Notes: generated by a model from the letters alone, not told the origin. A stretch of 64,000 bases of DNA from Syntrophaceae bacterium (GCA_013177795.1 JABLXY010000001.1:62001-126000), one strand, 5' to 3'. Positions 16,959 to 25,343 are shown, counted from the first letter of the stretch. Numbers and translations: made by a program.

Positions 16959-17708
16959 GTGTCTGTGGCGCATCCTTTCCCCCTTCTTTCCCGCAGGAGT
17001 TCCTTTTTCATCGTCGTACTCTCAGGCTTGGTTCTTTTTTTGATGGCAATCCTGAGCCTCCTGATGACCGCGGCCCACGCGGCACAGGTGACCGTGGCCT
17101 GGGACGCCAACACGGACCCCGCCGTCGCGGGCTACCGGGTGCATTACGGCACAGCGCCGGGAAACTACACGACGCACATAGACGTGGGGAACGCGACAAG
17201 CTGCGTCATCAGCGGACTGCTGGCGGGGTTGACCTATTATTTTGCGGCGACGGCCTACGACGGCAGCGGCAATGAAAGCGACTACTCCGCTGCGGTCAGC
17301 TACACGGTCCCGCAGGCCCCGGCTCCCGCCCCCTCCCCGTCCGGGGCAGCCGCGAGCGGAGGCGGCGGGGGGTGTTTCATCGCCACGGCCGCCTTCGGGA
17401 GCTACCAGGCACCGGAGGTCATCCTGCTCCAGAAGTTCCGGGACCGCATTCTCCTGGCAAGCGAGCCGGGCAGGCTGCTTGTGGAGTTCTACTACAGGGT
17501 ATCGCCCCCGATTGCCGCTTTCATCAGTCAAGACGAACTGCTCAAGCGGGCCGCGCGGCTTTCTCTGCGGCCCTTGATCTTCGGTATCCAGCACCGGCTC
17601 GCCGTGTACCTCGGCGTGCTCGCTCTCCTTATGGGCCTAACATTTATCCTTTACGGTGAGCAGCGCAGGATTCTGCGCGAAGTGGGTCGCATACGGCGGC
17701 AGAAATAG
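16959..17708 (+). CDS. Fibronectin type III protein with CFI-box C-terminus, c-di-GMP-riboswitch controlled
   Basis: This 249-residue exported protein has the same layout as the gene at 7617: signal peptide (hydrophobic run ending TAAHA), one Fn3 domain (VTVAWDANTDPAVAGYRVHYG ... YTVPQ), a Pro/Gly/Ser linker, and [11 protein letters not shown]. About 55 residues follow (LQKFRDRILL ... SPPIAAFI), then a transmembrane helix near 215-235 and a basic end (RRILREVGRIRRQK). The GTG at 16959 is chosen because GGAGG lies seven bases upstream, within reach of the riboswitch. The role is probably a surface or periplasmic adhesin-like protein produced in a biofilm-related state. Confidence 0.85.
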   Translation: MSVAHPFPLLSRRSSFFIVVLSGLVLFLMAILSLLMTAAHAAQVTVAWDANTDPAVAGYRVHYGTAPGNYTTHIDVGNATSCVISGLLAGLTYYFAATAYDGSGNESDYSAAVSYTVPQAPAPAPSPSGAAASGGGGGCFIATAAFGSYQAPEVILLQKFRDRILLASEPGRLLVEFYYRVSPPIAAFISQDELLKRAARLSLRPLIFGIQHRLAVYLGVLALLMGLTFILYGEQRRILREVGRIRRQK

Positions 17709-17937
17709 GGTAAGCGGCCAAAACTGACAGCAATGCCGCTGAACGGCAGAGTACGGAATGAATTGAAGATAAACGCACAAACCCGATAGTCGGCCAACCG
17801 ACATCCTGCCAATAATCCTGCCTGCGGTGCGCCGTGAAACCGCCGTATACGGATTGTAACCGTCTGATATTCAATAACTTTTCTTGGCACGGCCGCAAGT
17901 CCTGTTGCGTATGCTTTTTGCATGAAAATCCTGCGTC

Positions 17938-18426
17938 ATGGCTTGGAACGGCAGGAGAAAGAAAAAGGCCCTCGTGCTCGACGACGACCCTAGCGTGCTG
18001 CAGGTGCTCGGCGGCTACATGAGCGCCTTCAATTTCGACGTGGAGACGACGGACAACCCGCGCGCGGCGCTGGAGCTCTGCAAGACCCGGCGCTTCGACA
18101 TCATCCTGTCCGATCTCATGATGCCCGAGATGAACGGGCTGGAATTCCTGCAGGAAGTCAAGCACGCCGACCCCGATGCGGCCTTCATCATGATCACGGG
18201 ATACCCGTCGATCGACTCCGCCGTCGAGGCCATCCGCCGCGGCGCCCAGGACTACATCAGCAAGCCCTTCAAGATCGAGGAAATCAAGCACAAGATCGAC
18301 AAGGCCCTGTTGGAGAAGAGCCTGAAGATGCGGCTCCGGCACCTCCAGGGCATCACATGGGCCCTCATCATCTCCATCCCCCTCTGGCTCATCCTCGGCA
18401 TCGTCTTTGCGCGATCCATAAAGTAG
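17938..18426 (+). CDS. Response regulator receiver with C-terminal membrane anchor
   Basis: This 162-residue protein is a single receiver domain (about 10-125) followed by one predicted transmembrane helix (WALIISIPLWLILGIVFA) and a short basic tail (RSIK). Receiver residues are intact: acidic cluster LDDDP, phospho-acceptor Asp in LSDLMMPEMNG, Thr in MITGYPS and Lys in SKPFK. There is no DNA-binding or enzymatic output domain. Tethering a receiver to the inner membrane is unusual; it may dock on a membrane kinase, motor or polysaccharide synthase. It lies between the riboswitch-controlled gene and polX, convergent with polX. No kinase is adjacent and no clear ribosome binding site is visible, so the ATG at 17938 is provisional. 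Confidence 0.85.
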   Translation: MAWNGRRKKKALVLDDDPSVLQVLGGYMSAFNFDVETTDNPRAALELCKTRRFDIILSDLMMPEMNGLEFLQEVKHADPDAAFIMITGYPSIDSAVEAIRRGAQDYISKPFKIEEIKHKIDKALLEKSLKMRLRHLQGITWALIISIPLWLILGIVFARSIK

Positions 18427-18480
18427 AGGCGAGTCCGGGCTGCCTGTCCCGGGGCTGAAGAGCAATCCCCCCTCGACACG

Positions 18481-20226
18481 CTACTCCCTGCTCTTCGCGA
18501 GAAACGCCCCCATTTCCGCAAGGCCCATGCAGTTGATGATGTCGGGGGCCTCGAGCCAGCCTTTCCGCGCAGTGTTCAGCCCGTAGCGAATGTCCCGCAG
18601 GCCGTCCGCGTGATGCGCGTCCGGGTTGACGGCGATCCGCGCACCCTGCCGCTTGGCGTACCTGCAGTGGCGCCAGTCCAGATCCAGGCGGTGCGGGTTG
18701 GCGTTGAGTTCGATGACCTTGCCGCGCTCTGCGGCGGCATCGATGATGCGCTCGAGGTCCAGCGCGTAGGGCTCACGGGCGAGCAGCAACCGGCCCGTGG
18801 GATGGGCCAGGATCGTCGTGTGGCGGTTCTCCAGGGCCTTTAGAACCCGTTTGGTCATCTCCTCCGCGCTCATCCCGAAATGCGAGTGGACGGCGGCAAT
18901 GACGAAGTCGAAGGACTCGAGGGTTGCATCGTCGTAATCGAGCCTGCCGTCGGGCAGGATGTCGGCCTCGATGCCCTTGAAGATGCGGAAGGCGGGGTCC
19001 TCCCGGTTCAACGCGTCTACGGCCCTGTGCTGCCGGCGGATCTCATCCGCGGTGAGGCCGCCGGCGTAGAAGGCCGATTCGCTGTGGTCGGTGATGCCGA
19101 TGTACTCCAGGCCCATCCGCTTTGCGGCCTTGACGACCGCCTCCAGCGTACTGGAGCCGTCGCTTGCCGTCGTGTGGATGTGAAAGACCCCGCGGATGTC
19201 TTTCATCTTGACCAGCGACGGCATCACGCCCGTTTCGGCAGCTTCGATCTCGCCCATGTTTTCGCGGAGCTCCGGCGGCACCCAGGCAAGCCCCAGGGCC
19301 GCGAAAATTTCCTCCTCGCTTGTGCATGACACGAGTGCATCGTCGCGGAAGAGGCCGTACTCGTTCATCTTGAGGCCCATCTGTTTTGCGCGGCCCCGCA
19401 TGGCCACGTTGTGCTCCTTGCTGCCCGTGAAGTGGTGCAGGGCATAGGGGAATTCCTGCGGCGAGACGATCCTCAGGTCGGCGTTGATCCCCGCCTTGAG
19501 GAAAACGCTCACCTTCGTGTCCCCATGGGCGATGACGCTCTCAGCGTCGGCAATCGAGGCGAACCACTGCGAGAGGCCTGCCGGGTCGGACGTGGCGGCG
19601 ACGAGGTCGATGTCCTTGACGGTTTCGTTTCCGCGCCTGAGCGAGCCGGCCAAGCTGGCCGATACGACTCCGGGGTGCCCTAGGAGTTTTGCCAGGAGGG
19701 GTTCCGCGGCCTCGAGGGCGTCGCTGCAGAGGTGTCGCTCCTTGTACCGCTTCAGGTGTTCGATGCCGGCGAGGATCTTCTGCTGCGTCCGGGCCCCGAA
19801 GCCGGGCAGCTCCACGAGGCGGTTCTCCAGGCAGGCGTATTCCAGCTCGCCCAGGGTCTCGATGGAGAGCTTCTCGTGGAGGGCGCGGATCTTCTTCGGC
19901 CCCAGGCCGGGGATGCGCAGCATCTCGAGATGCCCGGGCGGCACGGAGGCCTTGAGCTTCTCGTAGTACTCGAGTCGCCCCGTGGTGACCAGTTCAGTGA
20001 TCTTGCGGCTCAGGGCGTCGCCGATGCCCTTGATGGAAGTCAGGCCACCCCGCCGCACGAGCTCGCCGAGATCGTCTTCGAGGGTCTCCAGCTGTCTGGC
20101 CGCATTGCTGTAGGCGATGGACTTGAAGGGCGACTCGCCCTTGAGCTCGAGGAGCACACTGATCTCCTGGAGGATGCGGATGACGTCTTTGGGGGAGATG
20201 GGGCCGGTCATGGTATATTGTGGCAT
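18481..20226 (-). CDS. polX: DNA polymerase/3'-5' exonuclease PolX
   Basis: This protein of about 581 residues combines a family X polymerase with a PHP phosphoesterase domain. The N-terminal half has helix-hairpin-helix motifs (LTSIKGIGDALSRKI, RIPGLGPKKIRALH, LPGFGARTQQKI) and the nucleotidyltransferase site GSLRRGNETVKDIDLV, with a further Asp in NADLRIV. The C-terminal PHP domain has HIHTTASDG, GITDHSES, IKGIEADI-like FKGIEADI, VHSHFG and NPDAHH metal ligands. It likely fills short gaps in base-excision repair. ATG 20226 is used; a TTG six bases earlier or ATG 20211 are alternatives. It stands between the two IS1182 copies. Confidence 0.95.
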   Translation of the reverse strand: MPQYTMTGPISPKDVIRILQEISVLLELKGESPFKSIAYSNAARQLETLEDDLGELVRRGGLTSIKGIGDALSRKITELVTTGRLEYYEKLKASVPPGHLEMLRIPGLGPKKIRALHEKLSIETLGELEYACLENRLVELPGFGARTQQKILAGIEHLKRYKERHLCSDALEAAEPLLAKLLGHPGVVSASLAGSLRRGNETVKDIDLVAATSDPAGLSQWFASIADAESVIAHGDTKVSVFLKAGINADLRIVSPQEFPYALHHFTGSKEHNVAMRGRAKQMGLKMNEYGLFRDDALVSCTSEEEIFAALGLAWVPPELRENMGEIEAAETGVMPSLVKMKDIRGVFHIHTTASDGSSTLEAVVKAAKRMGLEYIGITDHSESAFYAGGLTADEIRRQHRAVDALNREDPAFRIFKGIEADILPDGRLDYDDATLESFDFVIAAVHSHFGMSAEEMTKRVLKALENRHTTILAHPTGRLLLAREPYALDLERIIDAAAERGKVIELNANPHRLDLDWRHCRYAKRQGARIAVNPDAHHADGLRDIRYGLNTARKGWLEAPDIINCMGLAEMGAFLAKSRE

Positions 20227-20261
20227 CGGCAAAGAGGAGAAGCAACCTGGATTCTATGCCC

Positions 20262-20385
20262 GGGATTGCTTCGTCGCTGGCCTCCTCCTAATGAACAGCC
20301 CTCTCGTTTCCCCTCCCTCGATGGGAGGGGATCAAGGGGAGGGTGAATGACTTCAGGCCCCCTCACCCTTGCCCTCTCCCGCCAG
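20262..20385 (+). repeat. Dispersed GC-rich intergenic repeat, copy 2
   Basis: Nearly identical to 12366-12490, from GGGATTGCTT to CTCTCCCGCCAG, and in the same direction. It is likewise interrupted at CCAG by an IS1182 copy. Its continuation CCAGGGGAGAGGGG appears at 22103. Confidence 0.85.
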
Positions 20386-22102
20386 AGGCTGTGTCGCAAC
20401 AGTCAAGAGGGGACGAGTTGTTTACCCGTTCTTTGACAACAAAATATCCGTAACGTCTATCCGCGCACGGTCTGTCGGGCAGGTTTTGATGGTTCAGGGC
20501 CCTTTGAAGAGCGCCGTTGAGCCTCATGCCGGTGCGAAGCAGGGCCTTCCGAGGGCCCGGAGCCTCTCGATGAGCCCGTTGACCCCGAGCAGCGAGATCA
20601 GGCGAGCCACATTGAAGCAACTGGCCAGCATCGAGACCTCGGCTCGCGCCCCCTCGAGCCCCCGTAGCAGGAAGGCATCGACCTTGAGGTTGCGCTTGAT
20701 GTGCCCGAAGGGATGCTCGGCCCGGGTTTTGCGCCTCTCGTAGACGGCCTGCGAGGCGGCCTCCTCGTACTGGGCCTCCAGCCTGAGCTTAACCTCTTCG
20801 TTGGGCAGCCGGATGATCTTGCGCCCCCTGCGCGCCTGGGTGCAGCTCCCGTAGTGCCGGCACGCGTGGCAGATGGCCGCGTCGGTGATCACGTAGTGCC
20901 GCTTGCCCGTGCGTTTTTCCGTCGATTCATACCGGAGCCTGTGACCTTCAGGGCAGCTGTAGTCATCTTGCTCTGGGTCATACGCAAAATGGCTTTTGCT
21001 GAACGGCTTTTCCGGCTCTTTCCTCGCCTGCCGCTGTGAAGGCACGATCACTCGGATCCCCTGGCGGTCGATCTTCTCGAGCTCCGCCGTGTCGGCATAG
21101 CCGGCATCGGCGCAGGCCGTCTCGCAGGGACTCTCCAGCAGCGCGTTGGCGGCCTCGATCTGCCGGGCGAACTGGTTGACATCACTGGTCTCTTCGACGG
21201 CATCGGCCTGCAGCAGAAGCCCCTGCTTGTCATCCACCACCAACTGGACGTTGTAGGCCGCGTGGCTGCCCTGGACGCTCTTCATCAGGGCGCAGTCCGG
21301 GTCGGTGAGGTTGACGTGCCGGTGGCTGCCTCCCTCGAAGCCCCGCAGGGCCTCCTGGACCCGGTCCTTGAGCGTGTTCGTCTGGGCAAGGTCCTTTCGC
21401 ATCGCCACGTACGAGTCCATGTGCCGCTCCCGGCGGTCGATGGCCTCGCAGTCCTGCAACAGCTGCTCGATGCGCCGATCCAGATCGGCCAGCTTCTTCT
21501 CGTACCAGGCCCGGTCATGGCTGCGGTAGCGTGAGGCATTGGCCCGGATCTTTGTGCCGTCGACAAACAGCACGTTGCCCGCGATTAGGTCGAGCTTGAT
21601 GCAGAGCCGGGCGCAGTGCCGGAGCACCTGCTTGAGGGCCGCCTTGTGGTTGCGCCTAAACTCCGCGATGGTCTTGTGGTCGGGCCTCAGCCCGGCCATC
21701 AGCCACACAAAGGCCAGGTTGTGGTGGCACTCCCGTTCGAGCTTGCGGGAACTGCGTACCCCGTAGGAGTAGCCGTAGACCAGCAGCTTGAGCATCGCGC
21801 GCGGATCGTAGGCGGCGTTGCCGACCTGGTTGGGGTCCACCTCGATGCCCAGTTGCGGCAGATCCAAGGCCTCCACGAAGGCATCGTAGGCCCGTACCGG
21901 GTCCTCGGGGGACACGTAGTCCTCGATGCTGGCGGGCAGCAGCCCCAGTTGCAGACGGTCGCCGGTTCGATAGGCCATGAGCGCATCTCCTTTCGCGGAG
22001 CACTCTAGCACACCGGGCCGGGGTTGGCGATCCTTCGAGGTGCGTTACGGATATTTTTTTGTCAAAGAACTCAGCCCCTACTCCCTATTGCGACACAGCC
22101 TC
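20386..22102 (-). mobile_element. IS1182-family insertion sequence, copy 2 (inverted)
   Basis: Same element as 12491-14206 but in opposite orientation, about 1,717 bp. The terminal AGGCTGTGTCGCAA and inner inverted segments are identical. The one difference I found is an extra C shortly after the transposase stop. CCAG flanks both ends (20382-20385 and 22103-22106), consistent with a 4-bp target duplication in the same palindromic repeat. Near-identity implies recent transposition or ongoing gene conversion. Confidence 0.92.
20524..21978 (-). CDS. tnpA: IS1182-family transposase, copy 2
   Basis: The 484-residue product is identical to that of the copy at 12614-14068, with the same start context (AAGGAG before the ATG) and intact DDE motifs (VLFVDGTKIRA, CADAGYADTAEL, RAEHPFGHIKR). 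It belongs to the insertion sequence at 20386-22102. Confidence 0.95.
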   Translation of the reverse strand: MAYRTGDRLQLGLLPASIEDYVSPEDPVRAYDAFVEALDLPQLGIEVDPNQVGNAAYDPRAMLKLLVYGYSYGVRSSRKLERECHHNLAFVWLMAGLRPDHKTIAEFRRNHKAALKQVLRHCARLCIKLDLIAGNVLFVDGTKIRANASRYRSHDRAWYEKKLADLDRRIEQLLQDCEAIDRRERHMDSYVAMRKDLAQTNTLKDRVQEALRGFEGGSHRHVNLTDPDCALMKSVQGSHAAYNVQLVVDDKQGLLLQADAVEETSDVNQFARQIEAANALLESPCETACADAGYADTAELEKIDRQGIRVIVPSQRQARKEPEKPFSKSHFAYDPEQDDYSCPEGHRLRYESTEKRTGKRHYVITDAAICHACRHYGSCTQARRGRKIIRLPNEEVKLRLEAQYEEAASQAVYERRKTRAEHPFGHIKRNLKVDAFLLRGLEGARAEVSMLASCFNVARLISLLGVNGLIERLRALGRPCFAPA

Positions 22103-22170
22103 CCAGGGGAGAGGGGAGCTTGTAATTGTCTCTCCCGCCAGGGGAGAGGGTGTTCATTGCATGATAACTC
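22103..22170 (+). repeat. Remnants of the dispersed intergenic repeat
   Basis: CCAGGGGAGAGGGG continues the repeat broken by IS1182 copy 2. A second uninterrupted palindrome, CTCTCCCGCCAGGGGAGAGG followed by GTGTTCATT, lies at 22130-22160. This intact version defines the pre-insertion target. The following bases to 22238 carry no further feature. Confidence 0.7.
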
Positions 22171-22238
22171 CATACCTAGGACGGAGTCCGCACCTCGCAA
22201 TGAAGAGAAAAATGCTCCTCGAAATGACAGAATGGCGA

Positions 22239-22595
22239 TCAGGACTCGGCGCCCAGTTCCACGCCCATCTCGGCGGCGAGTCTCGCCATGAGCTCGCGCG
22301 GGATGCTGTCGCGCAGGTCCTGGATGTCGGTCTGCATGACCTCGCAGAAGGCGTGCACGAAGGACTCGTACATGAGGATGAGGTTATTGACGCCGGCGTC
22401 CTCGAGGCCCGTCTTGAGCCCCTCCTCGATGCTCATAACGATGAACTCGTCATCGGCCAGGCCGAGGGAGGACTTCCGGATCTGTTCGAGGTACTTCTCG
22501 GGCGGGATCGACTCGTTGGCGAGCATCCAGTTGAGCTGCAGGCAGATCAGGTAACAATATTCGGCACGCTCGCAGACCTCTTTTTCGCTCAGCAT
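22239..22595 (-). CDS. Small acidic protein of unknown function, coupled to YcaO
   Basis: I do not recognise this 118-residue protein. It starts 13 bases after the ycaO stop in the same direction, so the two are probably co-translated. It looks all-helical and acidic, with no signal peptide or membrane segment. Cysteines at 8, 14 and 18 lie in the first helix (VCERAEYCYLICLQ), with another later (HAFCEV). It is too short for TfuA, the usual YcaO partner, and lacks a leader/core layout of a RiPP precursor. A YcaO activator, docking protein or substrate are the options its position suggests. Confidence 0.75.
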   Translation of the reverse strand: MLSEKEVCERAEYCYLICLQLNWMLANESIPPEKYLEQIRKSSLGLADDEFIVMSIEEGLKTGLEDAGVNNLILMYESFVHAFCEVMQTDIQDLRDSIPRELMARLAAEMGVELGAES

Positions 22596-22608
22596 CCGTC
22601 CACCTCCA

Positions 22609-23814
22609 CTATGTCGCGCTGTACAGGCGGTCGCCTTTGCGGGTCCGGTCGTAGCAGAAGGCGTCCATGCCGGGGATGACGACCCTCACGGCCGGGACTC
22701 CCGTCTCGGGCCGGGTCAGGTCCACGGCGATGACCCGGTCGAGGCCCCGCTCCCGCAGCCTCGCAAGGCAGGCTCTCAGGTCCTCGGTGATGTCGCTGCT
22801 GTACCCGATTTCCATGTCCGAGAGGCGCTTGACGCTGCGGACGGCGAACCGCGGGTCTTCCATCGCCTCGTCGTGGGTGAGGTACAGGGGGCTCGCGTCC
22901 CGCAGCCCGTCGGGACCGTTCTTGACGAGGAAGAGCGCCCGCGTCGTGGCCACCTCCATGAGCGCCCGTCCCATGGCGACCCTCGGGTCCGTGTGGGCGC
23001 CGAACCCCTCGACGGGCAGCGTGTCGCCGCTGCGCAGGTCCTTGGAAAAGGCCGCCACGACGGGGATCCCGATGTCGGAGGTGATGTCGCGGGCGATGAC
23101 CTCGAGCCCGGCCTGCTCGAATTTCGATGCGATGTCGAGAAGGAACCGGTTTTCGGGCCTGTCGTCGATGACCACCGGCTCGCCGTAGTCGCGGTTGTAC
23201 TTGGCGATACTCCAGGCGTCGCGCTCGACGATCTCCGTCAGCGCGTGGAAGACGGCCTCCTCGAGGGTGTTGCCCGAGGCGAGGCCGTTGGTGTGCGAGC
23301 CGTAGAGAAGCCCCTCGTCCCGGTGGAAGGGGTGGTAGACCTCCCTCGCGGGGACGAGGATCTCCTCGCAGCGGCAGATGTCGTAGCCCTCCACCCAGTG
23401 CAGTTCGCTGTCTGGCGTGTAGTCGCTGAACTGGGAGAGGATGAGTGTCGTGGGGTCGAGGGTGTTGCGCCTCGTGCGCAGGGCGTTGTAACTGCCCACG
23501 ATGAGGCGGTCGGCCCATTCCTCGCGGAACTCGGAGGAGTAGCGCTCGATCGACTCGAGGGTGAGGGACACCTGGGCCTGTACGGGAGACAGCCCCTTGC
23601 CGGTGTGAAAGGTCCTGGACTCGTCGGGCCGCAGCCGCCAGCACGTGAAGACGGGGATGCCGATGCGGTCCAGGTCCGTCGCATCGCGGAAGTCCTGCAT
23701 CCCGAGCAGATCCCGCATGCCCTCGACGAATCGCAGGGTGTCGCCGGGCGGCCGAGACCGGTGCGTCTCGCGGATGTAGACCTTCGGGCAGCTTCCGAGC
23801 GTGATCGGCGCCAT
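22609..23814 (-). CDS. YcaO-family ATP-dependent cyclodehydratase/thioamidation enzyme
   Basis: This 401-residue YcaO-domain protein belongs to a family that activates peptide backbone amides with ATP to make azolines, amidines or thioamides. ATP and Mg-binding signatures are visible: SIERYSSEF, then EAVFHALTEIVERDAW, and GRALMEVATTRALFL. The C-terminus lacks the proline-rich PxPxP of azoline-forming enzymes. The overall form resembles stand-alone YcaO proteins of methanogens and deltaproteobacteria. GAGGAGGG precedes the ATG at 23814. The only close partner is the 118-residue gene downstream; no TfuA, E1-like or precursor gene is nearby. A regulator of LuxR type lies just upstream. Confidence 0.85.
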   Translation of the reverse strand: MAPITLGSCPKVYIRETHRSRPPGDTLRFVEGMRDLLGMQDFRDATDLDRIGIPVFTCWRLRPDESRTFHTGKGLSPVQAQVSLTLESIERYSSEFREEWADRLIVGSYNALRTRRNTLDPTTLILSQFSDYTPDSELHWVEGYDICRCEEILVPAREVYHPFHRDEGLLYGSHTNGLASGNTLEEAVFHALTEIVERDAWSIAKYNRDYGEPVVIDDRPENRFLLDIASKFEQAGLEVIARDITSDIGIPVVAAFSKDLRSGDTLPVEGFGAHTDPRVAMGRALMEVATTRALFLVKNGPDGLRDASPLYLTHDEAMEDPRFAVRSVKRLSDMEIGYSSDITEDLRACLARLRERGLDRVIAVDLTRPETGVPAVRVVIPGMDAFCYDRTRKGDRLYSAT

Positions 23815-23910
23815 CGACCCTCCTCGCTGTTGAAGTTGCCGTAATCAACGCCATTTCCGGGGGCAAAGTCAACAGAAAAGACAGGCCCGGAAGCAAAGGG
23901 TCGAAGAGTG

Positions 23911-23940
23911 CAAGCCTCTCCCGCGAAAGGAGAGGAAAGA
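23911..23940. repeat. Short palindromic intergenic repeat
   Basis: CCTCTCCCGCGAAAGGAGAGG is a hairpin of the same type as the right half of the large intergenic repeats. It lies between the regulator gene and ycaO, where it could act as a weak transcription stop or RNA-processing site. Confidence 0.5.
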
Positions 23941-23959
23941 AAAGGAGGTTGAACAGGGA

Positions 23960-24631
23960 CTACAGATTCTTTGCTGCCCAGAGGGCGGCCTGGAGGCGGT
24001 TGGGGACGTTGATCTTCTTGAAGATGTTGTAGATGTGGGTCTTGACGGTGTGCGGGCTGATGCAGATCCGGGCGGCAATCTCCTCGTTCGTGGCCCCCGA
24101 GACGACCATGCTCAGGATCTCGAGTTCCCGCTGCGTCAGGAAGATCACCTCCTTGTTGTGGGCCTCGCCGGCGGAGCGCTGCGACAGGATGCACTTGGCC
24201 ATGATGTCCCGGGAGAGCCACATCTCGCCCTTGAACAGGGCCTGGATCCCCTTCACCAGCTGGTCGACGGTGTCCGTTTCGTAGAAGAACCCCCGGATGC
24301 CCCAGGAGACGGCCCTCTCCTCGATGCCGAGTCCGGGCCTGACGTTGAACAGGGCCACGAGGCAGTTCGACAGGACTCGCTTACCCGACACGGCCAGCGC
24401 CATGAAGTACTTCACGGGGTCCCGTTCCGGGCAGTCCAGCAGGACGAGCGTGCTGTGATCGGACTCCGCCGGGTTCACGGTGATCGCGGCGGGATCGGAG
24501 GCGATGAGGCACGTCACGCCGGTGTGCACGGTCAAGTAGTGGGTCATCAGGTCGCACTGCAGCCTGCGGGCGCTGACGATCTGGATCGTCTTCTTGTCGA
24601 GAGAGCCTGCCTTTGCCGTCTTGCTTTTCAT
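23960..24631 (-). CDS. LuxR/CsgD-type transcriptional regulator
   Basis: This 223-residue regulator has a C-terminal LuxR helix-turn-helix (LTQRELEILSMVVSGATNEEIAARI, then ISPHTVKTHIYNIFKKI). The N-terminal domain is receiver-like but poorly conserved: an Asp occurs in LVLLDCPERDP, yet the usual acidic pair near the N-terminus and the ordered Thr/Lys positions are not evident. This recalls CsgD-like regulators, which bind DNA without ordinary phosphorylation. It lies upstream of ycaO with about 145 bases between, and next to a PilZ gene. An 18-base inverted repeat at 24669-24686, just before its start, is a candidate autoregulatory site. Regulation of surface components is inference. Confidence 0.8.
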   Translation of the reverse strand: MKSKTAKAGSLDKKTIQIVSARRLQCDLMTHYLTVHTGVTCLIASDPAAITVNPAESDHSTLVLLDCPERDPVKYFMALAVSGKRVLSNCLVALFNVRPGLGIEERAVSWGIRGFFYETDTVDQLVKGIQALFKGEMWLSRDIMAKCILSQRSAGEAHNKEVIFLTQRELEILSMVVSGATNEEIAARICISPHTVKTHIYNIFKKINVPNRLQAALWAAKNL

Positions 24632-24668
24632 GGCCTCTGCGGACGATTAGAACGGGATTAGAGTGTAT

Positions 24669-24686
24669 CTAATACTCTGGTATTAG
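24669..24686. promoter_or_regulatory. Inverted repeat, candidate operator
   Basis: CTAATAC-TCTG-GTATTAG is a perfect 7-4-7 inverted repeat 38 bases before the start of the LuxR-type gene. LuxR-family dimers bind such sites. It is in an AT-rich pocket of the 257-base gap between the regulator and PilZ genes; nothing else definable is in that gap. Confidence 0.5.
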
Positions 24687-24888
24687 TGACAAGCATATTC
24701 CGTTCCACAATTCCAAGGATCGCAAAATATATTGATATTACAGCAAATACAGATACTTGCGATGGACCCGGGCGGGCTGGGCGCTGGAGGGGCGACTGTC
24801 GTGTCCTCTGACAGACATGGAAGGATCGAATCCATGCCTCAACGGGAAACGCAGGGCAGGGGAGTACCGGAAACGGCAAGGACTCGTG

Positions 24889-25230
24889 TCAGGCGGTTCC
24901 CGGGGTGCGGGTCGCCGTCGGGGCGATGACGTAGTCCTCGCTGAAGCGGATGGCCATTCCGTCCTGCTGTGCACGGGTGACCGTGCCGAGGATGCGGATG
25001 CGGGTTCTCCCGGGGCTCCGGAACGTCTTGAGGCTGTCGTAGGAAAGCATGAGGTCGAGCCGCACCTTCGTGCCTTCCGTCAGGGCGGCATCCGTGCGGA
25101 AGTAGGCGCCGCCGGCGCAGACGTTGGCCGTCTTGAGGGAAATCTTTCTCCTCTTCGCCGTTCTCGCCAAGGTCTCGATCTTCACCGGTACCGCGAGATC
25201 GTAGCGCTCGAATTTCCTGCGTTCGACCAT
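24889..25230 (-). CDS. PilZ-domain protein
   Basis: This 113-residue protein is a single PilZ domain, a c-di-GMP-binding beta-barrel. The N-terminal Arg cluster RRKFERYD fits the RxxxR motif. The second motif, normally (D/N)xSxxG, reads NVCAGG, so Ser is replaced by Cys. The rest (GTKVRLDLML, then ILGTVTRAQQDGMAIRF) matches the barrel strands, including the usual G-x-V and G-M/I-x-F ends. It could act as a small c-di-GMP adaptor for motility or polysaccharide machinery. With the c-di-GMP riboswitch at 16797 it indicates that the nucleotide is used in this organism. Reduced affinity from the Ser-to-Cys change is possible. Confidence 0.87.
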   Translation of the reverse strand: MVERRKFERYDLAVPVKIETLARTAKRRKISLKTANVCAGGAYFRTDAALTEGTKVRLDLMLSYDSLKTFRSPGRTRIRILGTVTRAQQDGMAIRFSEDYVIAPTATRTPGTA

Positions 25231-25343
25231 CCGGGATCGCCCCGCTGTCTGTTATGGCAGCAGTCTATCGTGCAGGGGCGCAAAAGCAAGATGGAAAAAA
25301 GTATGATTTTGCCTAATAAAAAATCATGAGAAAAATCGAGGGA

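Noticed and set aside
17885-17908. TGGCACG followed by TTGC, resembling a sigma-54 promoter before the membrane-anchored response regulator
   Set aside because: The two boxes are 13 bases apart instead of four, so GG and GC are not ten bases apart.
22239-24631. A classical RiPP gene cluster around YcaO
   Set aside because: No leader/core precursor, E1-like or dehydrogenase partner, protease or exporter is adjacent; only the small partner protein supports a variant interpretation, reported separately.
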